Both the position numbers and the translations under genes were made by a program. Below the pieces are notes generated by a model, which saw only the letters and a list, made by a program, of their open reading frames with translations, searched no databases and was not told where the DNA came from. A DNA stretch of 62,586 bases from an uncultured Aquimarina sp. (GTDB lineage Bacteria; Bacteroidota; Bacteroidia; Flavobacteriales; Flavobacteriaceae): contig CANMML010000023.1 of assembly GCA_947499005.1 (NCBI GenBank), positions 1 through 62,586 on the forward strand, read 5' to 3'. Positions 9,749 through 17,887 of the stretch are shown piece after piece (the first letter of the stretch is position 1; each line of letters starts with the position of its first letter).

Positions 9749-9790
9749 AGAACATAGATAGTAAGAGTCTATTATCTATGTTCTTCTTTT
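9749..9790. terminator. Hairpin at the end of the mpl repeat array
   Basis: AGAACATAGATA (9749-9760) and TATCTATGTTCT (9773-9784) are perfect 12-bp arms, followed by TCTTTT. It lies between convergent mpl and DUF1569 genes and is the best-preserved hairpin of the array. Confidence 0.6.
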
Positions 9791-9814
9791 CTAACAGCGA
9801 AGCGGTCTCTAATA

Positions 9815-10252
9815 TTACACCCCGAACTGTTTAAAGTGATGATCCAAGTGCTTATATTCCATTTTTCCCCATTGTTCGTGAGTAAGTTTCCCAAAAATAG
9901 GATGGGGGTTCCAAGAATCACGACTCTTTAGTTCATAGGTTTTATTTACTAGATCTATAATTTGAGATTTTTCTGCATTAAAGTCTTTAGATTCTGTAGC
10001 AACTAAAAATTTAGCGGTAGGTAATCCTTGTTTAAAAGGTTTGTCGCTGTATAGTGACTTTTTAAAAAGCTTCATAAAGAACTGTCCATTTCCTTTGTTC
10101 TCGTTTTTAACAGCTAGTTTCAGTGGGTACTTGCAATGCCATAGCATTTGTGAAACATCCATTTTTCCCCATTGCGCTTGGCTTTCAGGAGATAATTTTT
10201 CTACACGATTTAATAATTCTTCTTTAGCAGAAGCGTCCCAAATAGTTTTCAT
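9815..10252 (-). CDS. DUF1569 (DinB-like) protein
   Basis: A 145-residue cytoplasmic protein of the DUF1569 family, a branch of the DinB/YfiT-like four-helix putative metalloenzymes. Visible markers are WGKMDVSQMLWHCKYPLKLA (about residues 28-47), NPHPIFGKLTHEQWGKMEYKH and the terminal HLDHHFKQFGV. The histidines at the end of helix 2 and in the last helix (HxxHHF) are candidate metal ligands. No signal peptide. It faces mpl convergently, with its stop at the end of the tandem array, and is divergent from radC across 131 bases. Substrate unknown. Confidence 0.8.
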   Translation of the reverse strand: MKTIWDASAKEELLNRVEKLSPESQAQWGKMDVSQMLWHCKYPLKLAVKNENKGNGQFFMKLFKKSLYSDKPFKQGLPTAKFLVATESKDFNAEKSQIIDLVNKTYELKSRDSWNPHPIFGKLTHEQWGKMEYKHLDHHFKQFGV

Positions 10253-10383
10253 AAGTTTAAGTTTAGTATTATCATAAGCCGTATATCAATTCTGAAATAA
10301 TAATAATTACACATTTCATGTAAAATTGATTCTACTTTCAATAAAATTACATAAATTTCCATAACGGAATACATATAATTAGC

Positions 10384-11070
10384 TTGAAACATTTATCAAT
10401 AAAATCATGGTCAGAGGCCGATCGTCCACGAGAAAAATTATTAGCCAAAGGAAAGAAGACGCTTACCGATGCAGAATTGCTAGCAATATTAATCGGTTCG
10501 GGAAGTAGAAACGAGTCTGCGGTGAGTCTTTGTAAGCGTATTTTGGCCAAAGCAGAAAATAATTTAAATAGCTTAAGTCGCTTTACCGTTTCTCAGTTGA
10601 TGAATTTTAAGGGAGTCGGTCAAGTAAAGGCAATTACGATTGTCGCAGCATTAGAAATAGGAAGAAGGCAACAAGATCAAGAGATTCCTGTACATCCCAA
10701 AATTAAATGTAGTTACGATGTATTTAAATGTTTACGCCCCATACTAGGAGATTTATCGCATGAGGAATTTTGGGTATTGTATTTAGATAATTCGAATAAA
10801 GTGGTGTATAAGAAAATGATAAGTAGCGGGGGGTTAACCAGTACTTCTGTCGATTTGCGAATCATTTTTAAAGAAGCCTTAGAGCAAAATGCGGTAGGTC
10901 TTATCTTATCACACAACCACCCGAGTGGTAAGTTGGAAGCGAGTAATGCCGACAAGCAAATCACACATAAAATAAAAAAAGCAGCGCAGACACTCGATTT
11001 AAGAGTTTTAGATCATATCATTATAACCGAAAAGACGTATTTTAGTTTTGCCGATCATGATATTCTCTAA
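10384..11070 (+). CDS. radC: RadC-family JAB domain protein
   Basis: A 228-residue RadC homologue starting at TTG 10384, which gives the expected N-terminus ending in DRPREKLL. The N-terminal UPF0758-type region (TDAELLAILIGSGSRNESA) and a helix-hairpin-helix (FKGVGQVKA, residues 75-83) precede the JAB/MPN domain with its metal motif: H177 and H179 in SHNHPSG, and D190. The family was once linked to DNA repair in E. coli but the biochemical role is unsettled. The next gene starts 3 bases after the stop, suggesting an operon with the deacetylase-like and phosphoesterase genes. Confidence 0.9.
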   Translation: MKHLSIKSWSEADRPREKLLAKGKKTLTDAELLAILIGSGSRNESAVSLCKRILAKAENNLNSLSRFTVSQLMNFKGVGQVKAITIVAALEIGRRQQDQEIPVHPKIKCSYDVFKCLRPILGDLSHEEFWVLYLDNSNKVVYKKMISSGGLTSTSVDLRIIFKEALEQNAVGLILSHNHPSGKLEASNADKQITHKIKKAAQTLDLRVLDHIIITEKTYFSFADHDIL

Positions 11071-11073
11071 CTA

Positions 11074-12381
11074 ATGTTTCTCGTTTACACTCAATCAAGT
11101 CCTAGAGTTCGTTATATATTCAAGCAATTGTTTGAACGTATTTTAGGTTTGAAAATCAAATTCACAAATGAGATAGAACAATTTGTTTCTCATTCAGGTC
11201 CCAAATGTTCTTATGGGGAGCAAGCCTTAGGAAAAGAGCTTTTTTTCAAAAGTTCGGGACTATTATTTCAGAGAGGACTCGATGAAAGCCTTGCGCCTGA
11301 AGTGAGATTTGTAGATAAAACTCCATACTTTTTTGAAGTAGAAGATCCCAAATCTGCTCTATTTTTTGATGTTTTTTCGGCTAGTTTTTATTTACTAAGT
11401 CGTTATGAAGAATATGTACCACATGCTAATGATGCATATGGCTTTCCGGCAACGGAGAGCTTAGCATTTAAAGAAGGTTTTTTGCAATTGCCAGTCATAA
11501 ATATTTGGGGAGCACAAGTAAAAGAGATTTTAAAGCAGCGTTTTCCAGACATCTCTTTTCCAGATAAGAAACCAACTGTCGAGATCATTTGTGAAGTAAG
11601 CGAAGCCTATGCCTATCGTAAAAAAGGATGGTTTCGAACGATAGAAGGGTATTTTAGTGATTTAGGGAAATTAAATATTATGCGAATCGTTCAGCGAACA
11701 AAAGTATTGCTGAAGCTAGAGAAAGATCCTTATCAGGTATATAATTATATGATTAATACCGCGCGGAAAAACAAAGCTAATATTCGATTCTTCTTTGGTT
11801 TGGGTAACTATTCTTACCATGATAAAAGCATCAATTATCAAAATCAAACCTATCAGCGATTAATTAAATCTATAGCAGATTATTGTAGTGTTGGCATTCG
11901 TTTTTCGGTAGATGCATTGCAAGAAGAGACTACGCAAAAAGTAGAACAAAAAAGATTTGAAAACATTACGCATAGAGAAGCGTCTACAAGCTTTTGTCAA
12001 TATGCCAAATTGAATTTACCAACCACTTATAGGAATTTGATAGAGCAAGAGGTAAATGTCGATTATTCTATGGGATACCTTAATCATGCAGGCTTTAGAG
12101 CAGGTACATGTACGCCATTTTTCTTTTATGATTTGGAATACGAAATACAAACGCCTTTAAGAATAGTGCCCTTTTGTATTTCTAAAAATGCATTTACAGC
12201 ATTTAAAACTGCAACAAAGGCTCAAGAGATAGCGTCTAGACTGATAGATACAGTCAAAGAAGTTGATGGGTTGGTCGTTATACATTTGTACAATCACCTT
12301 TTAGATAAAACAACGCCCAAACACGAGTTTTGGGATCAGATGTATCACTATTTTGTGAAATTACATAAAGAACATTCATAA
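11074..12381 (+). CDS. Polysaccharide deacetylase-like protein
   Basis: A 435-residue protein conserved in Flavobacteriia next to radC (recalled, not searched). The N-terminal half contains LFFDVFSASFYLLSRYEEY and INIWGAQVKEILKQRFPD, matching the DUF7033-type module often joined to deacetylase-like domains. The C-terminal half resembles a NodB-like barrel: FFFGLGNYSYHDKSI, VGIRFSVDAL, STSFCQYAKLNLPTTYRNLI, and a late VDGLVVIHLYNHLL segment. The canonical NodB TFDD start is not evident, so catalysis is uncertain. No signal peptide is apparent. It is 3 bases after radC and 1 base before the phosphoesterase. Confidence 0.65.
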   Translation: MFLVYTQSSPRVRYIFKQLFERILGLKIKFTNEIEQFVSHSGPKCSYGEQALGKELFFKSSGLLFQRGLDESLAPEVRFVDKTPYFFEVEDPKSALFFDVFSASFYLLSRYEEYVPHANDAYGFPATESLAFKEGFLQLPVINIWGAQVKEILKQRFPDISFPDKKPTVEIICEVSEAYAYRKKGWFRTIEGYFSDLGKLNIMRIVQRTKVLLKLEKDPYQVYNYMINTARKNKANIRFFFGLGNYSYHDKSINYQNQTYQRLIKSIADYCSVGIRFSVDALQEETTQKVEQKRFENITHREASTSFCQYAKLNLPTTYRNLIEQEVNVDYSMGYLNHAGFRAGTCTPFFFYDLEYEIQTPLRIVPFCISKNAFTAFKTATKAQEIASRLIDTVKEVDGLVVIHLYNHLLDKTTPKHEFWDQMYHYFVKLHKEHS

Positions 12382-12382
12382 T

Positions 12383-13228
12383 TTGAAACGAAGAAGTTTT
12401 ATTCGAAAAACAGGATTAGGTCTCTTAGGTTCTACTTTTCTTACAGGTTTATACACTTGGCAAATCGAGCCTTTTTGGGTAGAATTTGTGAAAATAAAAA
12501 TGCATTTAGAAAACTTACCTACAAGCTTGTTAGGTAAAACCGTAATGCAGATTAGTGATATTCATGTAGGCAATAGATTCGATTACAACTATCTCATAAA
12601 ATCATTTCATAAAGCACAGCTTACAAACCCAGATATTGTAGTGTATACAGGCGATTATGTGAGTTATGAAGATGAAACGCAATTTCAGCAATTAGCAGAG
12701 GTGTTAAAAAGCGCCGTAAAAGGAAAGCTTGGGACTTATGCTATTTTGGGGAATCATGATTATGGGGAAAATTGGGAAGAACCTCAAGTGGCGCAAACCA
12801 TTACTAATTTGTTAGAAAGTCATGGCATAAAAGTATTGCGAAATGAAGCCGAGGAGATTGATGGATTAAAAATTATTGGTATTGATGATTATTGGGGCAC
12901 GAATTTTGATCCCCAAAAAGCATTATCATATTATGACACTACGAAGCCTACCATTGCTTTGTGTCATAACCCCGATGTTTGTGATTTGCCCATTTGGAAA
13001 GATTACAAAGGTTGGATTTTATCGGGGCATACCCATGGAGGGCAGTGCAAGCCACCCTTTTTGCCACCACCAATGTTGCCAGTAAAGAATAAAAGGTATA
13101 GTGCAGGAGAAATCGAATTAAGCGAGGGTAAAACCTTGTATATCAATAGAGCCTTAGGTCATTTGTGGCAAGTTCGTTTTAATGTAAGGCCCGAGATTAC
13201 CATTTTTGAATTAGAGAATGTTGTCTAA
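12383..13228 (+). CDS. Membrane-anchored metallophosphoesterase (YkuE-like)
   Basis: A 281-residue protein from TTG 12383, one base after the previous stop. The N-terminus (KRRSFIRKTGLGLLGSTFL) has a twin-arginine-like pair and one hydrophobic segment, suggesting membrane anchoring with the catalytic domain outside the cytoplasm. The calcineurin-like motifs occur in order: DIHVGNRFD, GDYVSYED, GNHDYG, and SGHTHGGQ, giving the usual Asp, His and Asn metal ligands. A further CHNPD motif precedes the GHTH block. Families of this type act on phosphodiesters or pyrophosphates; the substrate here cannot be read from sequence. Confidence 0.85.
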   Translation: MKRRSFIRKTGLGLLGSTFLTGLYTWQIEPFWVEFVKIKMHLENLPTSLLGKTVMQISDIHVGNRFDYNYLIKSFHKAQLTNPDIVVYTGDYVSYEDETQFQQLAEVLKSAVKGKLGTYAILGNHDYGENWEEPQVAQTITNLLESHGIKVLRNEAEEIDGLKIIGIDDYWGTNFDPQKALSYYDTTKPTIALCHNPDVCDLPIWKDYKGWILSGHTHGGQCKPPFLPPPMLPVKNKRYSAGEIELSEGKTLYINRALGHLWQVRFNVRPEITIFELENVV

Positions 13229-13269
13229 TATTAATGTTTTAAACTATATTTCAACTTTAAAAATTAAGA

Positions 13270-14088
13270 ATGAAAAACCTAATCATAGCTATAGTAGCAT
13301 TTGCAGCGTCATTTGTTGCCCATGCCCAAAAATTATCTGAATTCAAATACATCGTTGTGCCGAAGCAATTTACCATGCAAAAAAAGGCAGGGGAATACAA
13401 CCTTAATAATTTGGTTGCTTTTACATTTCAGAAGTTCGATTTTGAAACCTTGATAGAAGGCGATACGCCTCCTGTGGGTTTCGATCCTTGTAAAGCGCTA
13501 AAAGTTGAAACCAATAAAAGAGGTTTTTTAAAGACTTACATAAGCCTAGGGCTGAAGGATTGTTATGGTAAAACAGTACATACCACAATCGAGGGTTATA
13601 GTTCTAGTAAGGATTTTCAGAAGGCATATTATGAGGCCTTTAGGGGGACTTTCGAAGACCCTTATATTCAAAGTCATAAGTATATAGAAAGTTCTGCGGA
13701 ATCTGCTTATAAGAGATTTGATGAAAGTAAGTCTCGTGAAGAGATTATCGCCGAGGCAAAACGTCAATTAGCTGCGGAAGAAGCTGAGGAGCGTTTGCTG
13801 AATCAAGAAGTAGAAGTAAGTAAGCCCGTAAAACAATTGGCTTCGGATTATATTTTTGAATTTTTAGGGAATCGTTACAATTTTAAAAATACAGCAGCCG
13901 GATTTGATATTTTCAATGGAGGTTCAAAATTAGGAATTGCTACGAAGCTTGCTAATGGTCAGTATAATATAAAAGCTGGAGCCCTATCAGGGAAAGGTTT
14001 TTTCGATGCTTTTGGAAATTTTGTATTAAAGCGTATCAATCCAATCAATCAAAAAGAAATCACGGATACTTTGGCAAGAATTAAATAA
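13270..14088 (+). CDS. Secreted hypothetical protein
   Basis: A 272-residue protein with a clear Sec signal peptide (residues 1-19, ending AHAQ). The mature part begins KLSEFKYIVVPKQFTMQKK, has a charged helical middle rich in Glu/Ala/Lys (EEIIAEAKRQLAAEEAEERL, about residues 157-176), and a C-terminal beta-type region ending in DTLARIK. I do not recognise a named domain. It follows the phosphoesterase by 41 bases and precedes the NYN protein by 35, so it could share their transcript. Probably periplasmic. Confidence 0.75.
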   Translation: MKNLIIAIVAFAASFVAHAQKLSEFKYIVVPKQFTMQKKAGEYNLNNLVAFTFQKFDFETLIEGDTPPVGFDPCKALKVETNKRGFLKTYISLGLKDCYGKTVHTTIEGYSSSKDFQKAYYEAFRGTFEDPYIQSHKYIESSAESAYKRFDESKSREEIIAEAKRQLAAEEAEERLLNQEVEVSKPVKQLASDYIFEFLGNRYNFKNTAAGFDIFNGGSKLGIATKLANGQYNIKAGALSGKGFFDAFGNFVLKRINPINQKEITDTLARIK

Positions 14089-14123
14089 GTATGGCTAAAT
14101 TGATGCTGTTATAAATTAGGATC

Positions 14124-14876
14124 ATGAATAAAAACTTAGCTGTACTTATAGACGGAGATAATATTCCATCAGCTCATGTAAAAGAAATGATGGAAGAAGT
14201 CGCCAAGTACGGTAATCCTACCATCAAAAGAATTTATGGGGATTGGACCAAACCTCATTTATCCAAGTGGAAAAATGTATTGTTGGAGAACGCCATAACG
14301 CCAATTCAGCAATATGGTTATACGACAGGTAAAAATGCTACCGATTCGGCTATGATTATCGATGCCATGGATATTTTGTATTCGGGCAAAGTAGACGGTT
14401 TTTGTTTGGTCTCTAGTGACAGCGATTTTACAAGGCTCGCAACACGATTACGAGAAGCAGGAATGCAAGTCATAGGTATCGGGGAAAAGAAAACACCCAC
14501 GCCTTTTATCGTAGCTTGTGATAAGTTTGTTTATATAGAAATCATTCGAAAGCAATCTGGGCGTAAAGAGAATGAAACTTCGGTGACGAAAGAGCCCGAA
14601 GAGACTTTTGACAAGATAACAGCTAAAGAAATTAAATTAATTGCCTCGACGATATCCGATTCGTCTGACGAGGATGGTTGGGCTTTTTTAGGAGATGTTG
14701 GTAGTTTGTTGCAAAAGAAGCAACCCAATTTCGATTCTAGAAATTATGGGTTCGAAAAATTAACTCCACTTATTAGCGCTACAGGAAATTTCGAAGTAGA
14801 GCGTAGGGAAAATAACAAAGGGAAAGGCAAGCTTATTTACGTCAAGAAGAAAGAAAAGGTGTTTGTTAAGAAGTAA
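14124..14876 (+). CDS. NYN-domain nuclease-like protein with OST-HTH/LOTUS domain
   Basis: A 250-residue cytoplasmic protein. Residues about 5-145 form a NYN (PIN-like) domain with the acidic motifs LIDGDNIP, GKNATDSAMIIDAMD and SSDSDFTRLATRLREAGM, so the usual catalytic aspartates are present. Residues about 170-240 form an OST-HTH/LOTUS module (DEDGWAFLGDVGSLLQKKQP, NYGFEKLTPLISATGNF). Proteins of this design are predicted RNA-binding ribonucleases; the target RNA is unknown. The C-terminus is strongly basic. It is the last gene before a 0.6-kb non-coding stretch. Confidence 0.88.
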   Translation: MNKNLAVLIDGDNIPSAHVKEMMEEVAKYGNPTIKRIYGDWTKPHLSKWKNVLLENAITPIQQYGYTTGKNATDSAMIIDAMDILYSGKVDGFCLVSSDSDFTRLATRLREAGMQVIGIGEKKTPTPFIVACDKFVYIEIIRKQSGRKENETSVTKEPEETFDKITAKEIKLIASTISDSSDEDGWAFLGDVGSLLQKKQPNFDSRNYGFEKLTPLISATGNFEVERRENNKGKGKLIYVKKKEKVFVKK

Positions 14877-14981
14877 TCTGATCTGGTTTTCTTTTCCATA
14901 TTGTGAGGCGAATTCTCTCAGAGTAATTTCATTTAACTTTTTCTGGAAGAAATCATATCTTTTTGGGGTCTTATACTAAAT

Positions 14982-15209
14982 TTATTGGTCTCAGGATTAG
15001 TTAAAACTATGCACTTTAGTGCATTTCGCTTTAGCTTCTGAAAATTTTGTTTACGGCTATAGGCACTAAGCTTTAAGCAGTAGGTCTTATGTATTTTTAA
15101 TGTAGCTTATTGCTTAAATACTATAGCTTAAAGCAATAAGTTAGAAAATAGGAAAAGACTTTCAGTCGTAACCGAAACTATGGATCTTCCAGTCCATAGT
15201 ACCTCATTT
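14982..15209. repeat. Dispersed element with two hairpins, copy A
   Basis: About 228 bases starting near TTGGTCTCA and ending near TACCTCATTT. The first hairpin is ATGCACT-TT-AGTGCAT (15009-15024) and the last is ACTATGGA-TCTTCCAG-TCCATAGT (15177-15200), both perfect. A diverged copy with the same order of blocks lies at 36022-36233. There is no coding capacity. Subterminal hairpins resemble the ends of IS200/IS605- or RAYT-mobilised elements; this assignment is inference. Confidence 0.75.
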
Positions 15210-15264
15210 CAGCATCCCACTAGCTTTTTCTTATTATGAGATGCTGAAATAAATTCAGCATGAC
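15203..15264. repeat. Short interspersed repeat with inverted GCTGAAAT blocks
   Basis: ATTTCAGCATC (about 15206-15216) and GATGCTGAAAT (15239-15249) are 11-bp inverted repeats, followed by AAATTCAGCATGACG. The pattern resembles a repeat common between flavobacterial genes. It abuts the end of the two-hairpin element. Confidence 0.55.
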
Positions 15265-15501
15265 GAAACTTCTAAGAAATTTCTTTAATAAAAGTAGTTT
15301 TCCTTTTAAATGAAATTCCCCTGCGAATCTCCCTCTGTGATTACGCTGAATTAGTTGATTGGATTCCTGTCATTATTTACTTGATAAGGAATCTTATCCA
15401 GTTTTTTGTTTTAGGTGAAATACTAAAATTCCTACCGTAAATTTCATAGAATCTATTGAAAGGAATGAAAAATAAACCGACTATAGGTAGAAATGCATTT
15501 C

Positions 15502-15972
15502 ATGAAACTAGCTAGGCCTATCATTTTATCTTTTATAGTGTTGTTGTCGTTTGCTTCATGTACTTGCAGTAAGCAACAACAAAGTATGGAACCTACAGGA
15601 TTAATCGTTAAAGAAAGTAATCTAGATTTTGAAACCACCTATGCTACTATTCGAGACCGCATAGAAAACAACCCTAATCTTAAGATTATTCTAGAATTAG
15701 ATCATAGCAAAAATGCAGCGTCTAAAGGCTTAGACTTAAGACCAACAAAATTATTGGTTTTTGGAAACCCAAATTTGGGAACACCTCTAATGCAAGTGAG
15801 CGCTAGTCTAGCTATCGATTTACCACAAAAAGTAATGGTATACCAGGAAAACGGTAAGGTATTTATAACATATAATGATCCTGCTTATTTAAAGCAGCGT
15901 CATGCTATTGAAGGTAAAGACGAAGTATTAGCTAAAATCACAGGAGCATTGGATAAGATTACTTCGTTATAA
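15502..15972 (+). CDS. DUF302 lipoprotein
   Basis: A 156-residue protein from ATG 15502; an in-frame ATG three codons upstream is possible. The N-terminus MKLARPIILSFIVLLSFASC is a lipoprotein signal with the cysteine in FASC. The mature part is a DUF302 domain: FETTYATIRDRIENNPNLKI, then PTKLLVFGNPNLGTPLMQ, IDLPQKVMVYQ and NDPAYLKQRH, all in the usual order. DUF302 proteins are small alpha/beta domains of unknown function. Likely anchored in the periplasm or outer membrane. It is followed 46 bases later by the toxin-antitoxin pair. Confidence 0.88.
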   Translation: MKLARPIILSFIVLLSFASCTCSKQQQSMEPTGLIVKESNLDFETTYATIRDRIENNPNLKIILELDHSKNAASKGLDLRPTKLLVFGNPNLGTPLMQVSASLAIDLPQKVMVYQENGKVFITYNDPAYLKQRHAIEGKDEVLAKITGALDKITSL

Positions 15973-16005
15973 AGAGGCGTTGTGCCATATGATACAATAA
16001 TTATT

Positions 16006-16013
16006 TATCTTTG
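16006..16013 (+). promoter_or_regulatory. -7 box placed for a leaderless transcript
   Basis: TATCTTTG matches the Bacteroidota TAnnTTTG consensus and ends only 5 bases before the ATG at 16019. Transcription would begin at or next to the start codon. A possible TTG at 15980-15982 gives a 23-base spacer, longer than usual. Confidence 0.45.
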
Positions 16014-16018
16014 ACATT

Positions 16019-16243
16019 ATGGCAAAATATCACGAACATATTGTTTCCAATTATCGAATTTTACTAGGAAAACCTGTGATTAAAGGTACTCGTATTACAG
16101 TCGAGATTGTTTTAAAAAAGCTTTCTGAAGGGGCTACTATGCAACAGTTGTCCGAGCAATACCACTTGAGTTTAGATGAAATTCATGCTGCTTTAGAGTA
16201 CGCTTCGGCTAGACTGGGAGATAGAGAAGAGTTTGTAGCCTAA
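16019..16243 (+). CDS. DUF433 antitoxin-like protein
   Basis: A 74-residue DUF433 protein: the start VSNYRILLGKPVIKGTRITV, then GATMQQLSEQYHLSLDEIHAALEYA, which is a helix-turn-helix-like segment. DUF433 proteins are usually the antitoxin or DNA-binding partner of a DUF5615 PIN-like toxin, and such a gene starts 10 bases downstream. It probably represses its own promoter and neutralises the toxin by direct binding; both are family-based inferences. Confidence 0.88.
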   Translation: MAKYHEHIVSNYRILLGKPVIKGTRITVEIVLKKLSEGATMQQLSEQYHLSLDEIHAALEYASARLGDREEFVA

Positions 16244-16253
16244 CTTACGATTC

Positions 16254-16601
16254 ATGATAATAGCAGACGAGAATATACCTCATACACTTATAGATGTTTT
16301 GCGTAAAAATGAGATTGAAGTGTATTCTGTTTATGAAAGTAGTAGAGGTATTACCGATGAAGATATTATAGATCTTTCGAAAAATCCATCTCGAATTATT
16401 TTAACAGAAGATAAAGATTTTGGAGAATGGGTATTTGCTCATGATGAAAAGTCCATTAGTGTTATTTTTTTAAGATATGCTTTTGTAGACCTTGTGCAAA
16501 TTGCAGATATTTTAGTCAATCTGATTAAGAAGGAGGATAAGAATCTTTTTGGACTCTTTATTACGGTTACTGCTGAAAAAATACGATACAGGTCTATTTA
16601 A
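16254..16601 (+). CDS. DUF5615 PIN-like toxin
   Basis: A 115-residue DUF5615 (Mut7-C-like PIN) protein. Visible acidic positions are ADENIPHTLIDVLR (residues 3-16) with D4 and E5, DEDIIDLSKNPSRIILTEDK with the central acids, and DFGEW. These match the metal-binding acids of the PIN fold. The protein is the predicted RNase toxin of the DUF433/DUF5615 pair. Genes are 10 bases apart and probably cotranscribed. It converges on the peroxidase gene. Confidence 0.85.
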   Translation: MIIADENIPHTLIDVLRKNEIEVYSVYESSRGITDEDIIDLSKNPSRIILTEDKDFGEWVFAHDEKSISVIFLRYAFVDLVQIADILVNLIKKEDKNLFGLFITVTAEKIRYRSI

Positions 16602-16623
16602 TCCCATATTGTGGATCGAATTC

Positions 16624-16642
16624 CCTGATGCTTGCGTCGAGG
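16624..16642. terminator. Hairpin between convergent genes
   Basis: CCTGATGC and GCGTCGAGG pair with one bulge around TT, between the DUF5615 toxin and the convergent peroxidase gene. The surrounding CCATATTGTG...CGAATTC block (16604-16624) resembles 14895-14918, so this may be part of a dispersed repeat that now serves as a terminator. Confidence 0.4.
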
Positions 16643-16649
16643 AAGTTTA

Positions 16650-17813
16650 TTAAATATCCCCTCCCACAGAAAGTCCACTAGGTACTTGCTGTGGTTTTTT
16701 TTTATCAAAATCATCACTATTCAAGCTGTTTAAAAATGAAAGAATAGGGTGAATGTCTTTAGTTTTTATAGTCATTCGTCGGATTAGAGTATCCGTTTTT
16801 TCTGGAGAAATATTGGGGTTTTTAAATTTACTACCCGCAATATCTTCATAAAATTCTAGCACCTCTTGTAGGCTATTTAACGTGCCATTGTGCATATAAG
16901 GAGCTGTAAGGCGTAAGTTGCGAAGTGTAGGAGTTCTAAATTTAAAATCCCCTAAAGCCGAATCTACAAAAGATAATTTTTCGTTTTCAGGAACAGCCAA
17001 AACATGCAACTTATAATCGGAAAGCATAGGGCCTTTATGGCATTCGGCACAACCCACACGTTTAAAAGTTTCAAATCCTTCCTTTTCAGAAGAAGACAAC
17101 GCGTTGAGGTTGCCGTTTAGGTATTGGTCAAACCTAGTGTTGGGGGTTGTCAAATTGCGTTCGAAACTAGCAATAGCTTTACTTAAAGTAGATGTAGTAA
17201 TTGATGAATCATTAGGGAAAGCATTTTTGAACAATTCAACATAGCGCTTATTGTTTTTTAAACGCTGAATGATTGTATCCAAAATATCAACGTTAGAAAT
17301 TTTGGTGCCACGCATTTCTTCGAGTGCTTTAATAGGTTCTAAAGCTTGATCCTCTAGGCTACTTACTCTATTGTCCCAAAACATAGCTGCCTTTTTAGGG
17401 TTTGAAGTCACACTGTCAATCATTCCGTTAAAAGCAGTATTCAAAATAGTATGTGCATTTCTTTTGACTATAGGAATCGTATTGGGACTATTAAACTTTC
17501 GCTTGGCACCCAATCCAATACCATTTACACCAATAGACAAATCCCTAAACTCGGCATAACCATGAGAAGGATGGTGACAAGTAGCGCAGGCAACATCTTT
17601 ATTTCCCGATAAAATAGGGTCAAAGAAAAGTAGTTTTCCTAAAGCAATTTTCTCTTGGGTAAGTGCATTGTCCGAGGGAGCATTCACCTGTAATGGTAAA
17701 GCGCTAAAACTAAAAGAAGGCTCCTCAACTTTAGTGATAGAGGTATAATCTGTCCCCTTTTTGCAAGCAGCACAAACAATCAATAACAAATAAAGAAATA
17801 AGCGAATATTCAT
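16650..17813 (-). CDS. Di-haem cytochrome c peroxidase (MauG/CcpA family)
   Basis: A 387-residue periplasmic di-haem enzyme. The N-terminus has a signal with a cysteine pair (VCAAC, residues 13-17), so it is probably a lipoprotein. The two haem c sites are C76-x-x-C79-H80 (CATCHHPSHGYAEF) and C255-x-x-C258-H259 (CAECHKGP). The segment FRTPTLRNLRLTAPYMHNGT contains the methionine/histidine region typical of the second haem. The family reduces hydrogen peroxide or oxidises protein substrates. The gene stands alone between the toxin gene and trmN6. Confidence 0.92.
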   Translation of the reverse strand: MNIRLFLYLLLIVCAACKKGTDYTSITKVEEPSFSFSALPLQVNAPSDNALTQEKIALGKLLFFDPILSGNKDVACATCHHPSHGYAEFRDLSIGVNGIGLGAKRKFNSPNTIPIVKRNAHTILNTAFNGMIDSVTSNPKKAAMFWDNRVSSLEDQALEPIKALEEMRGTKISNVDILDTIIQRLKNNKRYVELFKNAFPNDSSITTSTLSKAIASFERNLTTPNTRFDQYLNGNLNALSSSEKEGFETFKRVGCAECHKGPMLSDYKLHVLAVPENEKLSFVDSALGDFKFRTPTLRNLRLTAPYMHNGTLNSLQEVLEFYEDIAGSKFKNPNISPEKTDTLIRRMTIKTKDIHPILSFLNSLNSDDFDKKKPQQVPSGLSVGGDI

Positions 17814-17887
17814 ATTACAAAACTAAGGATTGGATGTTTTTATATTCGGATATTTGTACGGTATTATATAGAATTACTATAGATTTT

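Larger units (their letters stand above)
9181..9806 (+). repeat. Degenerate tandem array of the mpl 3' end
   Basis: Four units, one being the true mpl terminus, begin near 9181, 9351, 9517 and 9651. The period is 167 bases between matching positions of units 1-2 and 2-3; unit 3 has lost about 33 bases. Unit 2 still reads SSSNYGGLDFDKLGGA followed by TAG, and unit 4 reads SSSNYVGLDFNELGG. Each unit also carries the post-stop hairpin built on AGAACATAGATA and a shared AACAGCGAAGCGGTCT block. The array fills the space up to the stop codon of the convergent DUF1569 gene. No gene lies inside it. Confidence 0.85.
14877..15501. other. Gene-poor repeat-bearing stretch
   Basis: No gene is supported in these 625 bases. 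They hold a CCATATTGTG...CGAATTC block near 14895 that recurs near 16604, a 0.23-kb element with two hairpins (14982-15209) that recurs at 36022-36233, and a short repeat built on GAGATGCTGAAATAAATTC (about 15238-15256) of a type common between flavobacterial genes. Confidence 0.7.

Noticed and set aside
9181..9806. CRISPR-like array
   Set aside because: The 167-base period with coding similarity to the mpl 3' end and no unique spacers rules this out.
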